NCBI GenBank assembly: GCA_944390085.1
Contig: CALXOT010000098.1
Span: forward strand, 1 to 37,796
Source: an uncultured Succinivibrionaceae bacterium
GTDB taxonomy: Bacteria; Pseudomonadota; Gammaproteobacteria; Enterobacterales; Succinivibrionaceae
Length of the DNA: 37,796 nucleotides
Direction of reading: 5' to 3'
Numbering within the stretch: the first letter of the stretch is position 1; the number at the start of each line of letters is the position of its first letter. The position numbers and the translations under genes are program-made. Below the pieces are notes generated by a model. That model saw only the letters and a program-made list of their open reading frames with translations, was not told the DNA's origin and did not search any database. Shown here piece by piece: positions 8,077 through 16,886 of the stretch.

Positions 8077-9393
8077 TTATTTCACCGTTTCCAGCAAGGC
8101 CTTTATGGTTTCATCAAAGCTTGATTTTTCACCTAAGCCCTGCTTTAAAAAAGCATTGACCTTATCAATATGTGCCAGCGCAAAATCAGCTTCGGCATCA
8201 GCTCCTTTTTTGTACTCCCCCAGCTGCACCAAAAGTTCAATTTCTGCGTATTTTGCCAGGATCTGGCGCAGACGTTGCGCTGCCTGTTTATGCTCCTTGC
8301 TGACAATGGAGTTCATCACGCGCGACACGCTCTGCTGCACGTCAATGGCCGGATAATGGTTACGGGCAGCCAGGGCCCGCGACAGGATAATGTGCCCGTC
8401 CAGAATGGAGCGAGTTTCATCCGCGATAGGCTCAGTCATGTCATCGCCCTCCACCAGCACCGTATACAATGCCGTGATGGATCCTTTATCTGAATTGCCC
8501 GCCCGCTCCATTAACTTGGGCAGGGTCGAAAACACCGAGGGCGGAAAACCACGGCGGGTCGGCGGTTCACCGGCGGCCAGGCCAATCTCACGCTGGGCCC
8601 GGCCAAAACGGGTCACGCTGTCCATCATCAGCAGCACGCTGCGCCCCTGATCGCGAAAATATTCCGCCACGGCTGTAGCAGTATAGGCAGCCTTCAGGCG
8701 CTCCATCGAGGAGCGATCTGAGGTAGAGATCACCAAAACCGCCCGTGCCATGCCCTCAGGGCCCAGGTCCCGTTCGATAAATTCACGCACCTCACGGCCG
8801 CGCTCACCGATCAGCGCCAGCACTGAAATATCGGCATCAGTGCCCTTGATGATGGAAGAGAGCAAGGTCGACTTACCGCCGCCTGCAGCGGCAAAAATAC
8901 CCATGCGCTGCCCCTGCCCGCAGGTAAGCACCCCGTCAAGCGCCCGCAGGCCTAAGGAAATCGGTTTGTCTATCAGCTTGCGGGTCATGGCAGCCGGCGG
9001 ATCAGCATAGACCGGATAGAACTGCCGGGTCTTCAAGGGCGGGCCGCCATCCGCCACATCCCCCACCCCGTTGAGCACCCTTCCGAGCAGTTCCTCACCG
9101 ACCGGCACTGACAGCACATGCCCGGTGGGGATCACTTCAGTATGATAGGAGATACCCTCCAGATCGCCTAAGGGAGTGAGCAGGGCAATATTCTGGGCAA
9201 AGCCGACTACTTCGGCACGCAGCGTCCAGTTCTCGCCCGGGGTGCGTAAAATACACAGCTCCCCGATTTTCACCCCCGGGACTGCAGCCCGGATGATGGT
9301 ACCGACCACCTGTTCCACCCGGCCGCGGATTTCCAGGGTGCTGCTTTCCGTGACCGTGTCTTTTAGCAACTGCCCGATATACTCAAGCGCCAT
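8077..9393 (-). CDS. sctN: T3SS ATPase SctN
   Basis: This is the cytoplasmic hexameric ATPase that strips chaperones and unfolds substrates at the export gate. The 438 residues carry the FliI/YscN architecture: N-terminal beta barrel, Walker [10 protein letters not shown] (about 168-176), catalytic-glutamate region [10 protein letters not shown] and Walker [17 protein letters not shown] (about 254-269). The [13 protein letters not shown] form is like that of Ysc-type ATPases. The frame extends to a GTG at 9414, but I choose the ATG at 9393: it has GGAG a few bases upstream and overlaps the sctL stop by 11 bp, which implies translational coupling. The length is normal for the family. Confidence 0.96.
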   Translation of the reverse strand: MALEYIGQLLKDTVTESSTLEIRGRVEQVVGTIIRAAVPGVKIGELCILRTPGENWTLRAEVVGFAQNIALLTPLGDLEGISYHTEVIPTGHVLSVPVGEELLGRVLNGVGDVADGGPPLKTRQFYPVYADPPAAMTRKLIDKPISLGLRALDGVLTCGQGQRMGIFAAAGGGKSTLLSSIIKGTDADISVLALIGERGREVREFIERDLGPEGMARAVLVISTSDRSSMERLKAAYTATAVAEYFRDQGRSVLLMMDSVTRFGRAQREIGLAAGEPPTRRGFPPSVFSTLPKLMERAGNSDKGSITALYTVLVEGDDMTEPIADETRSILDGHIILSRALAARNHYPAIDVQQSVSRVMNSIVSKEHKQAAQRLRQILAKYAEIELLVQLGEYKKGADAEADFALAHIDKVNAFLKQGLGEKSSFDETIKALLETVK

Positions 9394-10015
9394 GCTCAGC
9401 TCCGACCCGTTCACGCAGATGGTTTTGCAGCAGCGTCAGCTGTGAGTCCAGGCTAGCCTCCACCACTCCAAGCGAGGTCTCCAGGATACAGCCACCACTG
9501 CCAAGGCTGCTATCCCCCCGCACCTCAATGTAACCGGAGCTGCCGTCTGCTGACAGCAGATAGGGCTTGAGCTCCGCACGCACTTCCGCTTCATCGGCCA
9601 GGCTGACCCGTACCAGTACCCGTTTTTCACCGCGCACCGCAGCCAGTGCTTTACTGACAATGCGCACCGCAAGCTCTGTTTTATCAAAACTGCCAATCAG
9701 CTTCTGTACGGAAGCAATCACCACCTCAGTCAGCTGCTGCTCCAGCCCCTCCAGAGAGTCAAGCTGTGTGGTGATCATTTCTAAAATCTTGAGGGTATAC
9801 TCGCTTTTGCCGGCTTTCTCACCTGCCGCATAGCCTTCAGCATAACGGCGCTCATAAGCCTGCTGCGCCTCCTCAGAGCGCTGCCTTGCTGCAGCCTGAG
9901 CCTCCTTTAGGATCTCATCTGCCGCATAGAGCACTGCAAGTTCATCCCGGCGCACTATGCGCACCCCGGGGGCTAAAGTTACCAGCCGGGGGCCTAATAC
10001 AAAACGCTTATCCAA
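9383..10015 (-). CDS. sctL: T3SS stator protein SctL
   Basis: This 210-residue protein matches the YscL/HrpE family, which links SctN to the SctQ pods of the sorting platform. It starts with a hydrophobic-basic segment, then a long Ala/Glu/Arg helix ([20 protein letters not shown] and onwards) with [15 protein letters not shown]. The C-terminal globular part ends with [20 protein letters not shown], the typical end of the SctL/FliH fold. The start is TTG, supported by GGGAG 6 nt upstream, and it overlaps the sctK stop by 8 bp. Its own 3' end overlaps sctN. Confidence 0.93.
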   Translation of the reverse strand: MDKRFVLGPRLVTLAPGVRIVRRDELAVLYAADEILKEAQAAARQRSEEAQQAYERRYAEGYAAGEKAGKSEYTLKILEMITTQLDSLEGLEQQLTEVVIASVQKLIGSFDKTELAVRIVSKALAAVRGEKRVLVRVSLADEAEVRAELKPYLLSADGSSGYIEVRGDSSLGSGGCILETSLGVVEASLDSQLTLLQNHLRERVGAEHGA

Positions 10016-10682
10016 GATCTACTCCCAGCAGCTTACGCAGCACCTGGCGGCACAAGGCCGATAATTGCTCCAGTTCCCGCGGCTGCAATGCCAAATCTGC
10101 CTGCAGCTCAGGCTCCTGTCCTGTAATTGGCAGCAGCTGTTGTGCCAAAACCCGGGTGATGGGCTCCGCGGTTCCGGCAGCCTGCAGCTTATAGTTAAGG
10201 GACAGCAGCAGCTGCGCCCCAAAAGCCGGCAGCCTGACAAAAAAATCAGTTCCGGCCTGTCCTGTGCTCAGGATCAGACGTGGCGGCAAGGCAAAACGGC
10301 CATATTGCAGAGCCCAGCGGTACTCTGCAGGTGGCAGCAGGGTAAAGAGCTGCTCCAACCTCGTTTTTTGAATGATGCAGGCAAGAGCCGCTGCTGCCCG
10401 GGCTGCCCCGAGACAGCGGCACAAGGCCTGCAATTCTGCTGCAGAAAGCAAAGCCAGCCTTTCATTAAAGGGGCCAAACTCCAAAAAAACAGGGGTTGAC
10501 TTGCGGGCAAACAGCTGCAGGCTGGGGTTTAACTGCCTTAAGCTTAAAAAAAGCTGTTCCTGCTCGGTGCCGGCTGCAGGCTCAAAGCACGCCAGCCCCG
10601 GCAGCTGCTCCTGATTGAAAAGGCAGATACGCTGCAACAACTGCACTTTGCCAATAAGTTCCTGCGCATATTCCCTGTCCAT
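10008..10682 (-). CDS. sctK: T3SS sorting platform protein SctK
   Basis: A 224-residue protein rich in Leu, Ala and Gln, placed between sctJ and sctL exactly where yscK lies. SctK joins the sorting platform to the cytoplasmic face of the SctD/SctJ ring. The family is poorly conserved. What supports the call is size, position, the N-terminal charged helix, the central LPPAEYRWALQYGRFALP segment and the lack of any membrane segment or signal peptide. AAGGG lies 8 nt before the ATG. Confidence 0.8.
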   Translation of the reverse strand: MDREYAQELIGKVQLLQRICLFNQEQLPGLACFEPAAGTEQEQLFLSLRQLNPSLQLFARKSTPVFLEFGPFNERLALLSAAELQALCRCLGAARAAAALACIIQKTRLEQLFTLLPPAEYRWALQYGRFALPPRLILSTGQAGTDFFVRLPAFGAQLLLSLNYKLQAAGTAEPITRVLAQQLLPITGQEPELQADLALQPRELEQLSALCRQVLRKLLGVDLG

Positions 10683-10693
10683 CAGTGCAGCCC

Positions 10694-11434
10694 TTATTCT
10701 TTATGTTCCGGGGAAGCCTGTTCCCGCACCACTTTCACTCCCAGTCGGCGCAGCACCACCCAGGCAAGCAGTCCAGCAGTGAGCAGCAGGGCCCCGGCAG
10801 AGCCCAGCAGCACCAGAGGCTGCTGATACCATTTAAGCGGCACCTGCTGCGGTGCCTTAACATTTTCAGTAAAGAGCTCAGTGACAATGCTGACGCGTTC
10901 ATAGGTCAGTCCCGGCACGGCTTTGGCTGCCAGGTCCTTGATTTGCGCTGACATCGCACTTACCGGACTGTCCTTGGTGTGCCGGATAAAAATTGAAGCT
11001 GAAGGAGGCGTAGTCAGGCCGGAGGACTGCTCATGCTGCACTAACACCACATGCACCCTGGCATCGAGCACCCCGTCTATGCGGCTTAAAGTGTCTGACA
11101 GCTCCTGGGAAATGGCATAGGCCAGCCGGGCCTGCTCCTCAGTCTGTGAGGCAATCATGCCCTGCCCGGAGAACACTGAACCCAAGGATTCAAACTGTTC
11201 GCGCGGCAGTTTATGCTCCCCGATTATTTCTAATGATAAAATCAGCTGTTCCTGCGGCACCATAATGGAATACACATCGCCGTTTGAAACCTTGGCGGCC
11301 GCCACCCCGCGCTTTAACAGGGTGACCAGCATTTCATTGGCATCGTTTTCACTTAAATTGCTGTACAAGGTCTCATCACAGGCACTGATCAGGAGGGCTG
11401 CCCCCAACGCGCAAGCTGCAGCTAATTTCTTCAT
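10694..11434 (-). CDS. sctJ: T3SS inner-membrane ring lipoprotein SctJ
   Basis: This 246-residue protein is the PrgK/YscJ-type inner MS ring subunit. Residues 1-18 are a lipoprotein signal peptide and LLISAC places the lipidated cysteine at residue 19. The ring-building domains follow (ETLYSNLSENDANEMLVTLL; then DGVLDARVHVVLV, a family hallmark), and a membrane helix lies near 205-228 (LVLLGSAGALLLTAGLLAWVVL) before a short basic tail. The frame extends 13 codons further upstream, but the ATG at 11434 has GAGGTGGGG just before it and gives a proper signal peptide. Lipidation needs Lgt, and an lgt gene lies in this same cluster at 25918. Confidence 0.95.
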   Translation of the reverse strand: MKKLAAACALGAALLISACDETLYSNLSENDANEMLVTLLKRGVAAAKVSNGDVYSIMVPQEQLILSLEIIGEHKLPREQFESLGSVFSGQGMIASQTEEQARLAYAISQELSDTLSRIDGVLDARVHVVLVQHEQSSGLTTPPSASIFIRHTKDSPVSAMSAQIKDLAAKAVPGLTYERVSIVTELFTENVKAPQQVPLKWYQQPLVLLGSAGALLLTAGLLAWVVLRRLGVKVVREQASPEHKE

Positions 11435-11442
11435 GCCCCACC

Positions 11443-11805
11443 TCAATTGAGCAGCATCAGCGCAGCATTGCAAAAAGCCCTGGCATTTTCAGCCTCCTCC
11501 GGGATCTCCCCTGCCAGGATGCGGGCCTCTGCGGCCCGCTGCTGCAATACATATGACAGCACCAGTATGCCCTTAAGCTCGTAATTTTCAGGATCTGCAG
11601 CAAGCTCTGACTTCAGGATTTCTTCACCGCGGATAAATTCGTCAGTAACGATATAGCTTAAAGCCTCCCCGGCCCGGGCGGCCTTGAGCGGCGGATTTAA
11701 GTCCTGCAACTGTGCAAACAGCTTGCGGGCAAGCCCGACCTCACCTTTAAGGCAGGCAGCAAAGCCTAGGTTGATAAGTAGGCTTTTATCTTCATCTTGC
11801 AGCAT
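11443..11805 (-). CDS. sctG: YscG-like needle chaperone (TPR fold)
   Basis: A 120-residue all-helical protein with TPR-like repeats (LLINLGFAACLKGEVGLARKL and ENYELKGILVLSYVLQQRAAEA). Together with a YscE-type protein, YscG holds the needle subunit as a monomer before export. The position supports this: it follows the needle gene and a YscE-like gene, as in yscEFG. It starts at ATG with AAGGAG 5 nt upstream. In Yersinia yscH and yscI follow, but here sctJ begins 8 bp after this stop, so both are absent from this place. The gene symbol follows Ysc order and is less certain than the fold. Confidence 0.75.
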   Translation of the reverse strand: MLQDEDKSLLINLGFAACLKGEVGLARKLFAQLQDLNPPLKAARAGEALSYIVTDEFIRGEEILKSELAADPENYELKGILVLSYVLQQRAAEARILAGEIPEEAENARAFCNAALMLLN

Positions 11806-11814
11806 AAGATCTCC

Positions 11815-12060
11815 TTAAACCTTTTGTGCCAGGGATTTGAGCATATCCGTAAAATTCTTGGAGATACTCGACAGCATCTCTATTTTGGCGTTGTACTCCC
11901 CCATTTGAAACTGCAGATTTATCATGGCCAAAGTCTTATCCTCAGCTTTGCTGTACTCATCAAAAGCTGTGCTCATTTCATTTTTACCAGCCTGCACATC
12001 CCCGGCAGCTCCCTGAATCAACTTGTCAAAGCCGCCCATTCCGGCACTGTTAATTTCCAT
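11815..12060 (-). CDS. sctF: T3SS needle subunit SctF (inner-rod SctI less likely)
   Basis: An 81-residue helical-hairpin protein. The C-terminal half (NLQFQMGEYNAKIEMLSS and ISKNFTDMLKSLAQKV) matches the needle pattern of LQ, then a Tyr-Asn pair, then Ser, Lys and a hydrophobic end like that of PscF (ILQKI). It lacks the usual Asn-Pro turn. It lies between YscE-like and YscG-like genes, which encode needle chaperones, so needle subunit is the best call. Inner-rod proteins share a similar C-terminal pattern, so SctI cannot be excluded. GAGGTG sits 6 nt before the ATG. Confidence 0.75.
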   Translation of the reverse strand: MEINSAGMGGFDKLIQGAAGDVQAGKNEMSTAFDEYSKAEDKTLAMINLQFQMGEYNAKIEMLSSISKNFTDMLKSLAQKV

Positions 12061-12100
12061 GATGGCACCTCTTTACATGTTATTGTTACAGGCCTTCTAT

Positions 12101-12313
12101 TTAAGCCTGCAATGCTTCACAAATTGCCGCTGCCGTATCCAGCGCCTGCAGCTGTGCCTGTGCCGCCTGAAATTCATCAGGCGCCACCCCGGCATCAAGC
12201 TGTTGCTTTAGCTGCTGTCTTAAGACAAAAATCCTTTCAGTTAAAGCCTTAAAGTACTGAACATCATCCCCTTTGCTGATTAAGGAATAGATATCAAATT
12301 CAACGGAGTTCAT
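12101..12313 (-). CDS. YscE-like small needle co-chaperone
   Basis: A 70-residue, two-helix protein (YFKALTERIFVLRQQLKQQL, then FQAAQAQLQALDTAAAICEA). It fits YscE/PscE in size (about 66 residues), helical hairpin form and place directly after sctD and before the needle gene. YscE pairs with YscG to bind the needle subunit. The start overlaps the sctD stop by 14 bp, with AGGAGG 7 nt upstream of the ATG. Sequence conservation in this family is low, so position carries most of the weight. Confidence 0.65.
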   Translation of the reverse strand: MNSVEFDIYSLISKGDDVQYFKALTERIFVLRQQLKQQLDAGVAPDEFQAAQAQLQALDTAAAICEALQA

Positions 12314-13757
12314 AAATAACCTCCTGTCCGTGCTGGTTTAACACCAGCCACTCCAAGTTTATCTGCTGCAGCACTGCCCCGCCGGGTAATACCGCACCTT
12401 CAAAATATTTCTGGCCATTGCGCAAAGTGATAAAGCGCAAAGGCTGCATGGTCACCCCGGCCACATCCTCAGCAGAAAAAGTCCCGGCCGGCTCTGCCGC
12501 GGTGGGTTCTGGCTGCAGCACCACTCCCTGCTGACCGGATTTTGACTGAAACAGCGCTGCCACTGATTTAGGATCATTAATCCGTGCCACTAGGGTGCTG
12601 CCAGCCTCCTTACTGCTTAAAAATACCAGCGGTAGCTTCAGTTCAGTACTCAGCTGCTGCTGCAGCGCCTTTAAATCCTGTAACTGCCCGAAAGTCAGAT
12701 CTCCGTTGTAGACCAGGGCAAAGTCCTGCGCCTGCCAGCTTAGCGGCAAGGCCGCAGCTGCGCTAGCGGCACTGACTGCCGGGATCAGTTCTGTGGCATA
12801 GATAAAATGCGGGCTGAAACGTAAAGCCGGGAAATAAGGCTGCAGTGCAGTAAGCAGCTGCGCCTCTACATAAGGGTCGCGGATATAACCGTAAATTTCA
12901 GCCTCCCCCTGCGCTCCGGCCCTGACCTCAGTGCTAGCACCTAATACCGTAAGTGCCCGCTGCAAGGACAACAGCTGTTGTCCGTCATACTGCACCTCAA
13001 AGGCGGCACCATAAGGCAAGGGCGGCAAGGCTGAGACCAGCCTTGCCAGCTCCTCTTCACTGCGTACCCTACCGGAAAAACGCAGCAGGCCGTCCGCAAA
13101 GCGCACCGTCACCCCGGAAAAACCTTCAGCCTGCAGGCAAGCTTCAGCCTGCGCCAGAGCCTTGCGCTCCTGCGCCCTGCTGCCATACAGGTATGAGCCT
13201 GCAGTAAGGGCCGAGAGCAATAGCAGCAGGATCAAAAGCCCTGGGATCAGCAACAGCCACCCCCGCCGGCGTGCTTGCTGTCCCGTGCTTTGCCCAGAAG
13301 GCTGTTGCTGCAAGACGGGATTTACTGCTGCAGCCTCAGACTTTGGGGCCGGCTCTGTGCTGTCAGGCTGTGCCGCAGGACTGTCAGTAACCGTACTTTC
13401 GCTATCGGCAGCGGGCGGAGCTGCAGTAAGCAGGCCCAGGGAAGACAAATCAACCGCAGTGAGATCAAAAGAACCGCTATAGGGCACCAGGGCAGAAAGC
13501 CCGATGACCAGCACTGTTCCTGCTGTCCAGGGCTGCGGCTTCTCGGTCAGCTCCTGTCCGTTTAATCTGGCACTACCTTCAGCCAAAGCTGCACTTAATG
13601 TTCCGTCGGCACTAAGTTCCAGTTTAACCGCGCAGGGTACTTCCAGATTTTCGTTTAAAATCAGATCGCATTGTGCATCAGTACCGAGCAGATAAGTCCC
13701 GGGATCCAGGCTTAACTCTGCGCCCAGATGGGGGCCTGAGACAAACTTAAACTGCAT
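12300..13757 (-). CDS. sctD: T3SS inner-membrane ring protein SctD
   Basis: This 485-residue single-pass protein is the YscD/PrgH homologue that forms the outer part of the inner-membrane ring. Residues 1-100 form an FHA-like cytoplasmic domain (FKFVSGPHLGAELSLDPGTYLLG). A Pro/Ala/Ser-rich linker runs to about 160, the membrane helix is at about 167-190, and the rest is periplasmic with repeated ring-building BON-like modules (ACLQAEGFSGVTVRFADGLLRFSG). Its start overlaps the sctC stop and its end overlaps the YscE-like gene. It is longer than YscD (about 420), mainly through the linker. Confidence 0.92.
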   Translation of the reverse strand: MQFKFVSGPHLGAELSLDPGTYLLGTDAQCDLILNENLEVPCAVKLELSADGTLSAALAEGSARLNGQELTEKPQPWTAGTVLVIGLSALVPYSGSFDLTAVDLSSLGLLTAAPPAADSESTVTDSPAAQPDSTEPAPKSEAAAVNPVLQQQPSGQSTGQQARRRGWLLLIPGLLILLLLLSALTAGSYLYGSRAQERKALAQAEACLQAEGFSGVTVRFADGLLRFSGRVRSEEELARLVSALPPLPYGAAFEVQYDGQQLLSLQRALTVLGASTEVRAGAQGEAEIYGYIRDPYVEAQLLTALQPYFPALRFSPHFIYATELIPAVSAASAAAALPLSWQAQDFALVYNGDLTFGQLQDLKALQQQLSTELKLPLVFLSSKEAGSTLVARINDPKSVAALFQSKSGQQGVVLQPEPTAAEPAGTFSAEDVAGVTMQPLRFITLRNGQKYFEGAVLPGGAVLQQINLEWLVLNQHGQEVIYELR

Positions 13758-15676
13758 CAGCGCCCTCCCCCCTGGCCCGGGGAGGCTGGAGCTGCAGCCG
13801 GGGTTGTGGCCTGCGCGGCCGACTGCTGCAGCCCTGCATAGTCCTCCACAGCTGCAGATACCTCTGCCGCTGCCCCGGTTGAACTGCAGCCACCGGACTC
13901 CGGTTCTGCGGCCGGACGGGACAGCCGTTTGTCATAGGAGCCCTGGGTCGGGGATACGTTAAAGCGCGGATCATCAAGCCCATCGGGCAAGGTAAGACTG
14001 TCAATATCAACCACCCGCGGGGTAATCAGCAGCAGGCGCTCGCGCACATAGCTGGAGCTGCCATCAGTCCCGAACAGACCACCCACATAGGAGGCATCCT
14101 TAAGCCCCGGCAGACCGGAACTGTCCTCAGATGCGCTCTGGGTATAGTAACCGCCAAGCAGCAATGACTGACCCTGGCGCACCATGGCCTGGGTATTGAT
14201 TTTAGTCTGGCTGACCGGAGCGACATAGATCTCACCTGACTCCAGCACCTGATCGCCCGAACTTTCGGCATCGCTTTCCTGATTGGACTGCAACGCTATC
14301 ACCAGCTGGATATAAGGTTCCCCACCCTGCGGATCCTCAATAATATGCGGGGTCACCCGCAGCACTGTGCCCGATTCCACCTTGAACAGATCTGAGCTTT
14401 CATAGCCCCGCACCGGGATATAACGGGTAGTGGTATTTTCGAGGGTAGCCTCCACATTATCCATAGTCAGGATGGACGGGCGGCCGAGGGTCCGGGCCTT
14501 ATTGTCCTCCTCCAGCAGCTGCACCTGGGCCATGAAAGCAGAATGGCTGGTTTCAAAGACCGTGGAGAAAATACCACCATTACCATTTTCCAGCGGGAAG
14601 GAACTGATCCCGGCGGGCATACCGACCCCACCGCCTACCTGCCAGTTGCCGCTGCGCCGCAGCCCCTGCCAGTCCACTCCCAGGTCCCGGGCGGCATTGA
14701 CATCCACGTCCACAATCGCCGCATGCAGTTCAACCAGCCGCAGCGGTACATCAAGTTCCTTTATAACCTCAGCATAATAAGGCATGCGGTAGCGGTAATC
14801 CTGGATCACCACCGCGTTCAGCCTGCTGTCGGCAATGATATTCGGCGAAAAGCCGGGCACACTTGCAGCTCCGGGAACAACTCCAGCTGCCGCTCCGGGC
14901 ACTGTGGGGCTGGCAGCACCCGGCAGCGGGGACGGTGCAGCTGCAGCCGGGGGAGGAGTACTGACCGACAGTCCCTGCCCGCGCAGGCTTTGCAACCTTG
15001 CACTTTGCGTGGTCACCGTCACCTCCCCGCCAGGTGGGGTTTCAGATCCGACCATGGCCTGCAGGATTGAGGCAATGCCCGGAATATTGACCACCTTATC
15101 CATGCTGGAAATTTCCAGATCTTCGGCCTTGGCATGCTGCAGTTTAAACACCTGCATCACCACCTGCTGCTCCTGCCCGGCATCAAAGGCCCGGGCAGTC
15201 TGCAACAGGTTTTCCACATAGATCTGCGGCCCCTTAAAGATCAAAAAGCCAGCCTTGTCGATGGTGACCGGCAGTCCCGGTGCGGTTACCGCTGAGGCAT
15301 TCAAAGACCTTAACAGTTGAGTAGCACTCTGGGCTGAGGGTTTATAGACCACCTGCGTCAGTTCATCTTCTGTATAGAAAAAGATGGTTCCGCCGCTCTG
15401 ATACCAGCGCACCCCATAGGCAGCCTGCATGGCTTTTAAAAAATCCTCTGCCGCTACCTGATTAAAGCGACCGCTGACGGTGCCTGAAACCTGACCTGAA
15501 ATCTGTGCCATCAAGCCCTGGCTGCGCGCAAAGTCGGTAAGCACGGCAGCAAGTGGCTCGCGATCAGAGTAATGGCTGTAAGGAACCGGAGCTGCCAGCG
15601 CACTGCAAAAGCACAGCATGGCCGCCAGCCCTGCTGTCAGCAGTCCTTTTATCCACCTTGCCCTGAAGCGGCACAT
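13757..15676 (-). CDS. sctC: T3SS outer-membrane secretin SctC
   Basis: A 639-residue secretin. Residues 1-28 are a Sec signal peptide (basic start, then a Leu/Ala core ending ALA). N-domains follow, with YSHYSDREPLAAVLTDFARSQG near the start, and a Pro/Ala/Gly linker near 245-275. The conserved secretin region then gives VVIQDYRYRMPYYAEVIKELD, VELHAAIVDVDVNAARDLGVDW, the gate region and MVRQGQSLLLGGYY, ending with LLLITPRVVD. About 90 Pro/Ala/Ser/Gly-rich residues follow the barrel, perhaps the S domain that would bind a pilotin. No pilotin gene was recognised in the window. It begins directly after the YscB-like stop, with AGGAGG upstream. Confidence 0.95.
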   Translation of the reverse strand: MCRFRARWIKGLLTAGLAAMLCFCSALAAPVPYSHYSDREPLAAVLTDFARSQGLMAQISGQVSGTVSGRFNQVAAEDFLKAMQAAYGVRWYQSGGTIFFYTEDELTQVVYKPSAQSATQLLRSLNASAVTAPGLPVTIDKAGFLIFKGPQIYVENLLQTARAFDAGQEQQVVMQVFKLQHAKAEDLEISSMDKVVNIPGIASILQAMVGSETPPGGEVTVTTQSARLQSLRGQGLSVSTPPPAAAAPSPLPGAASPTVPGAAAGVVPGAASVPGFSPNIIADSRLNAVVIQDYRYRMPYYAEVIKELDVPLRLVELHAAIVDVDVNAARDLGVDWQGLRRSGNWQVGGGVGMPAGISSFPLENGNGGIFSTVFETSHSAFMAQVQLLEEDNKARTLGRPSILTMDNVEATLENTTTRYIPVRGYESSDLFKVESGTVLRVTPHIIEDPQGGEPYIQLVIALQSNQESDAESSGDQVLESGEIYVAPVSQTKINTQAMVRQGQSLLLGGYYTQSASEDSSGLPGLKDASYVGGLFGTDGSSSYVRERLLLITPRVVDIDSLTLPDGLDDPRFNVSPTQGSYDKRLSRPAAEPESGGCSSTGAAAEVSAAVEDYAGLQQSAAQATTPAAAPASPGQGGGR

Positions 15677-16117
15677 TTACCACATTCCTCCTAAAAATGC
15701 TGATGCAGATGGGGCTGGTTCCGGATGCAGCTGTTCTGCCAGATAATCCGCATCATCCAAAAAGACGCTAAGTTTTTCTGCTGCCTGCTCCTCATCCAGG
15801 GCTGCCGGCAGATAAAGCTGCAGGCGCAGCATCCCGTTATCCGTGGCCGGATAAAAAGGATGATCCTGCCACAGATGGGCTGTGACCTGGGCAGTCCTGG
15901 TCAGCAGCGCAAAGCGCTCCTCCGGATCTGCAGGCAGGGTCTGCAGATCAATATACACATACAAAAGCTCACTGTCATATACCGCAAACTGCAACACATA
16001 ATCAGCAAGCGCTACCTTTGCCAGCTCCAGGGCGCTGCCCCGCTGTTCTGCCGCTAAGAACTCCGGCTCCCAACCGGCCTGGGCGCTTAAGGCGCGCAGC
16101 AATGATCCTGCCTGCAT
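15677..16117 (-). CDS. YscB-like class I chaperone
   Basis: A 146-residue CesT-fold protein placed directly before the secretin gene, as yscB is before yscC in Yersinia. YscB pairs with SycN to bind the N terminus of YopN and start its export. It begins with the helical LLRALSAQAGWEPEF and has strands (YVLQFAVYDSELLYVYIDLQ) and a late helix (LDEEQAAEKLSVFLDDADYL), matching class I chaperone order. A SycN-like partner lies at 21230-21595 beside sctW. The call rests on size, pattern and synteny. Confidence 0.65.
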   Translation of the reverse strand: MQAGSLLRALSAQAGWEPEFLAAEQRGSALELAKVALADYVLQFAVYDSELLYVYIDLQTLPADPEERFALLTRTAQVTAHLWQDHPFYPATDNGMLRLQLYLPAALDEEQAAEKLSVFLDDADYLAEQLHPEPAPSASAFLGGMW

Positions 16118-16135
16118 CTGTCCTGCCCTACCGGC

Positions 16136-16873
16136 TTAAGCCAGGATCCGCTTTAAGGCATCGGTCTCGCTCTGACCGATGGTCTGAGCTGAGCTGATAG
16201 CCTGAGATACGGCCTGCTGCATGGAGTCGGTTATCGCCTTGACCTGTTCTGCCGTAGTGTCAATACGCTTCTGATCACCCTCCAGCTTAGTAATGGCCGC
16301 CTCCTGAGCGGTGCTCAGGGCCTGGCCGATGGAACCCACCATCTGCCCCAAGCCCCCTAACATCTGACCGCCACCGGTCCAGCCCTGCAGATAGGCACTT
16401 TTATCGGACTCCCCCATGCCAGTCTGCCCCAGGGTCTTGATGCCGCCAATGGTCTGCAGCCCGCCGGAGGCTATCTGCACTATGCCTTGCGTAATGCCGC
16501 AGGCAAGCTGGATGGTAGCGATTTTCTTACGTTCCTCTGCCATCTGATCCTTAAGATCTGCGCTGGCCATGCCAGCCTGATAAGAGGTTTCACGGTTATC
16601 GCGCACCATTTCTGCTGCCGAGCGCTGCACCATCACCAGCACCGCCGCGCCCAGGCTTACCGCCCCATCCATGAAGTCCTGCAGGGCCTGCGCCTTGACC
16701 GGCTGCTGCGGGGAGGGTAGGGTGATCTTGGTGCTAGCGTTCAGGGATTCCCCGACCGGAGGCACTTCACCGCTGCTGTTTTTTACCGTTCTGGCGCTGC
16801 TAAGGCTGTCAGCTGCAAACTCAGATCCGATGGCGGCCGGATTGTAACCGCTGATTCTTGTATCAAAAGACAT
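16136..16873 (-). CDS. sctB: Minor translocator SctB (YopD/EspB-like)
   Basis: A 245-residue secreted pore component. The N terminus is polar. One hydrophobic helix lies in the middle (FMDGAVSLGAAVLVMVQRSA), and a second weak apolar glycine-rich stretch follows (ACGITQGIVQIASGGLQTIGGI). The C-terminal amphipathic helix ends IGQSETDALKRILA. The frame could start 12 codons earlier, but the ATG at 16873 has AGGAGG at a suitable distance. It follows sctE and the LcrH-like chaperone, the usual lcrH-yopB-yopD order. It would insert in host membranes with SctE. Confidence 0.85.
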   Translation of the reverse strand: MSFDTRISGYNPAAIGSEFAADSLSSARTVKNSSGEVPPVGESLNASTKITLPSPQQPVKAQALQDFMDGAVSLGAAVLVMVQRSAAEMVRDNRETSYQAGMASADLKDQMAEERKKIATIQLACGITQGIVQIASGGLQTIGGIKTLGQTGMGESDKSAYLQGWTGGGQMLGGLGQMVGSIGQALSTAQEAAITKLEGDQKRIDTTAEQVKAITDSMQQAVSQAISSAQTIGQSETDALKRILA

Positions 16874-16886
16874 ATCCTTATTCCTC

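Noticed and set aside
12953..13565. Several plus-strand frames opposite sctD
   Set aside because: They are Arg/Pro/Ala-rich shadows typical of GC-rich antisense frames and lack start signals.
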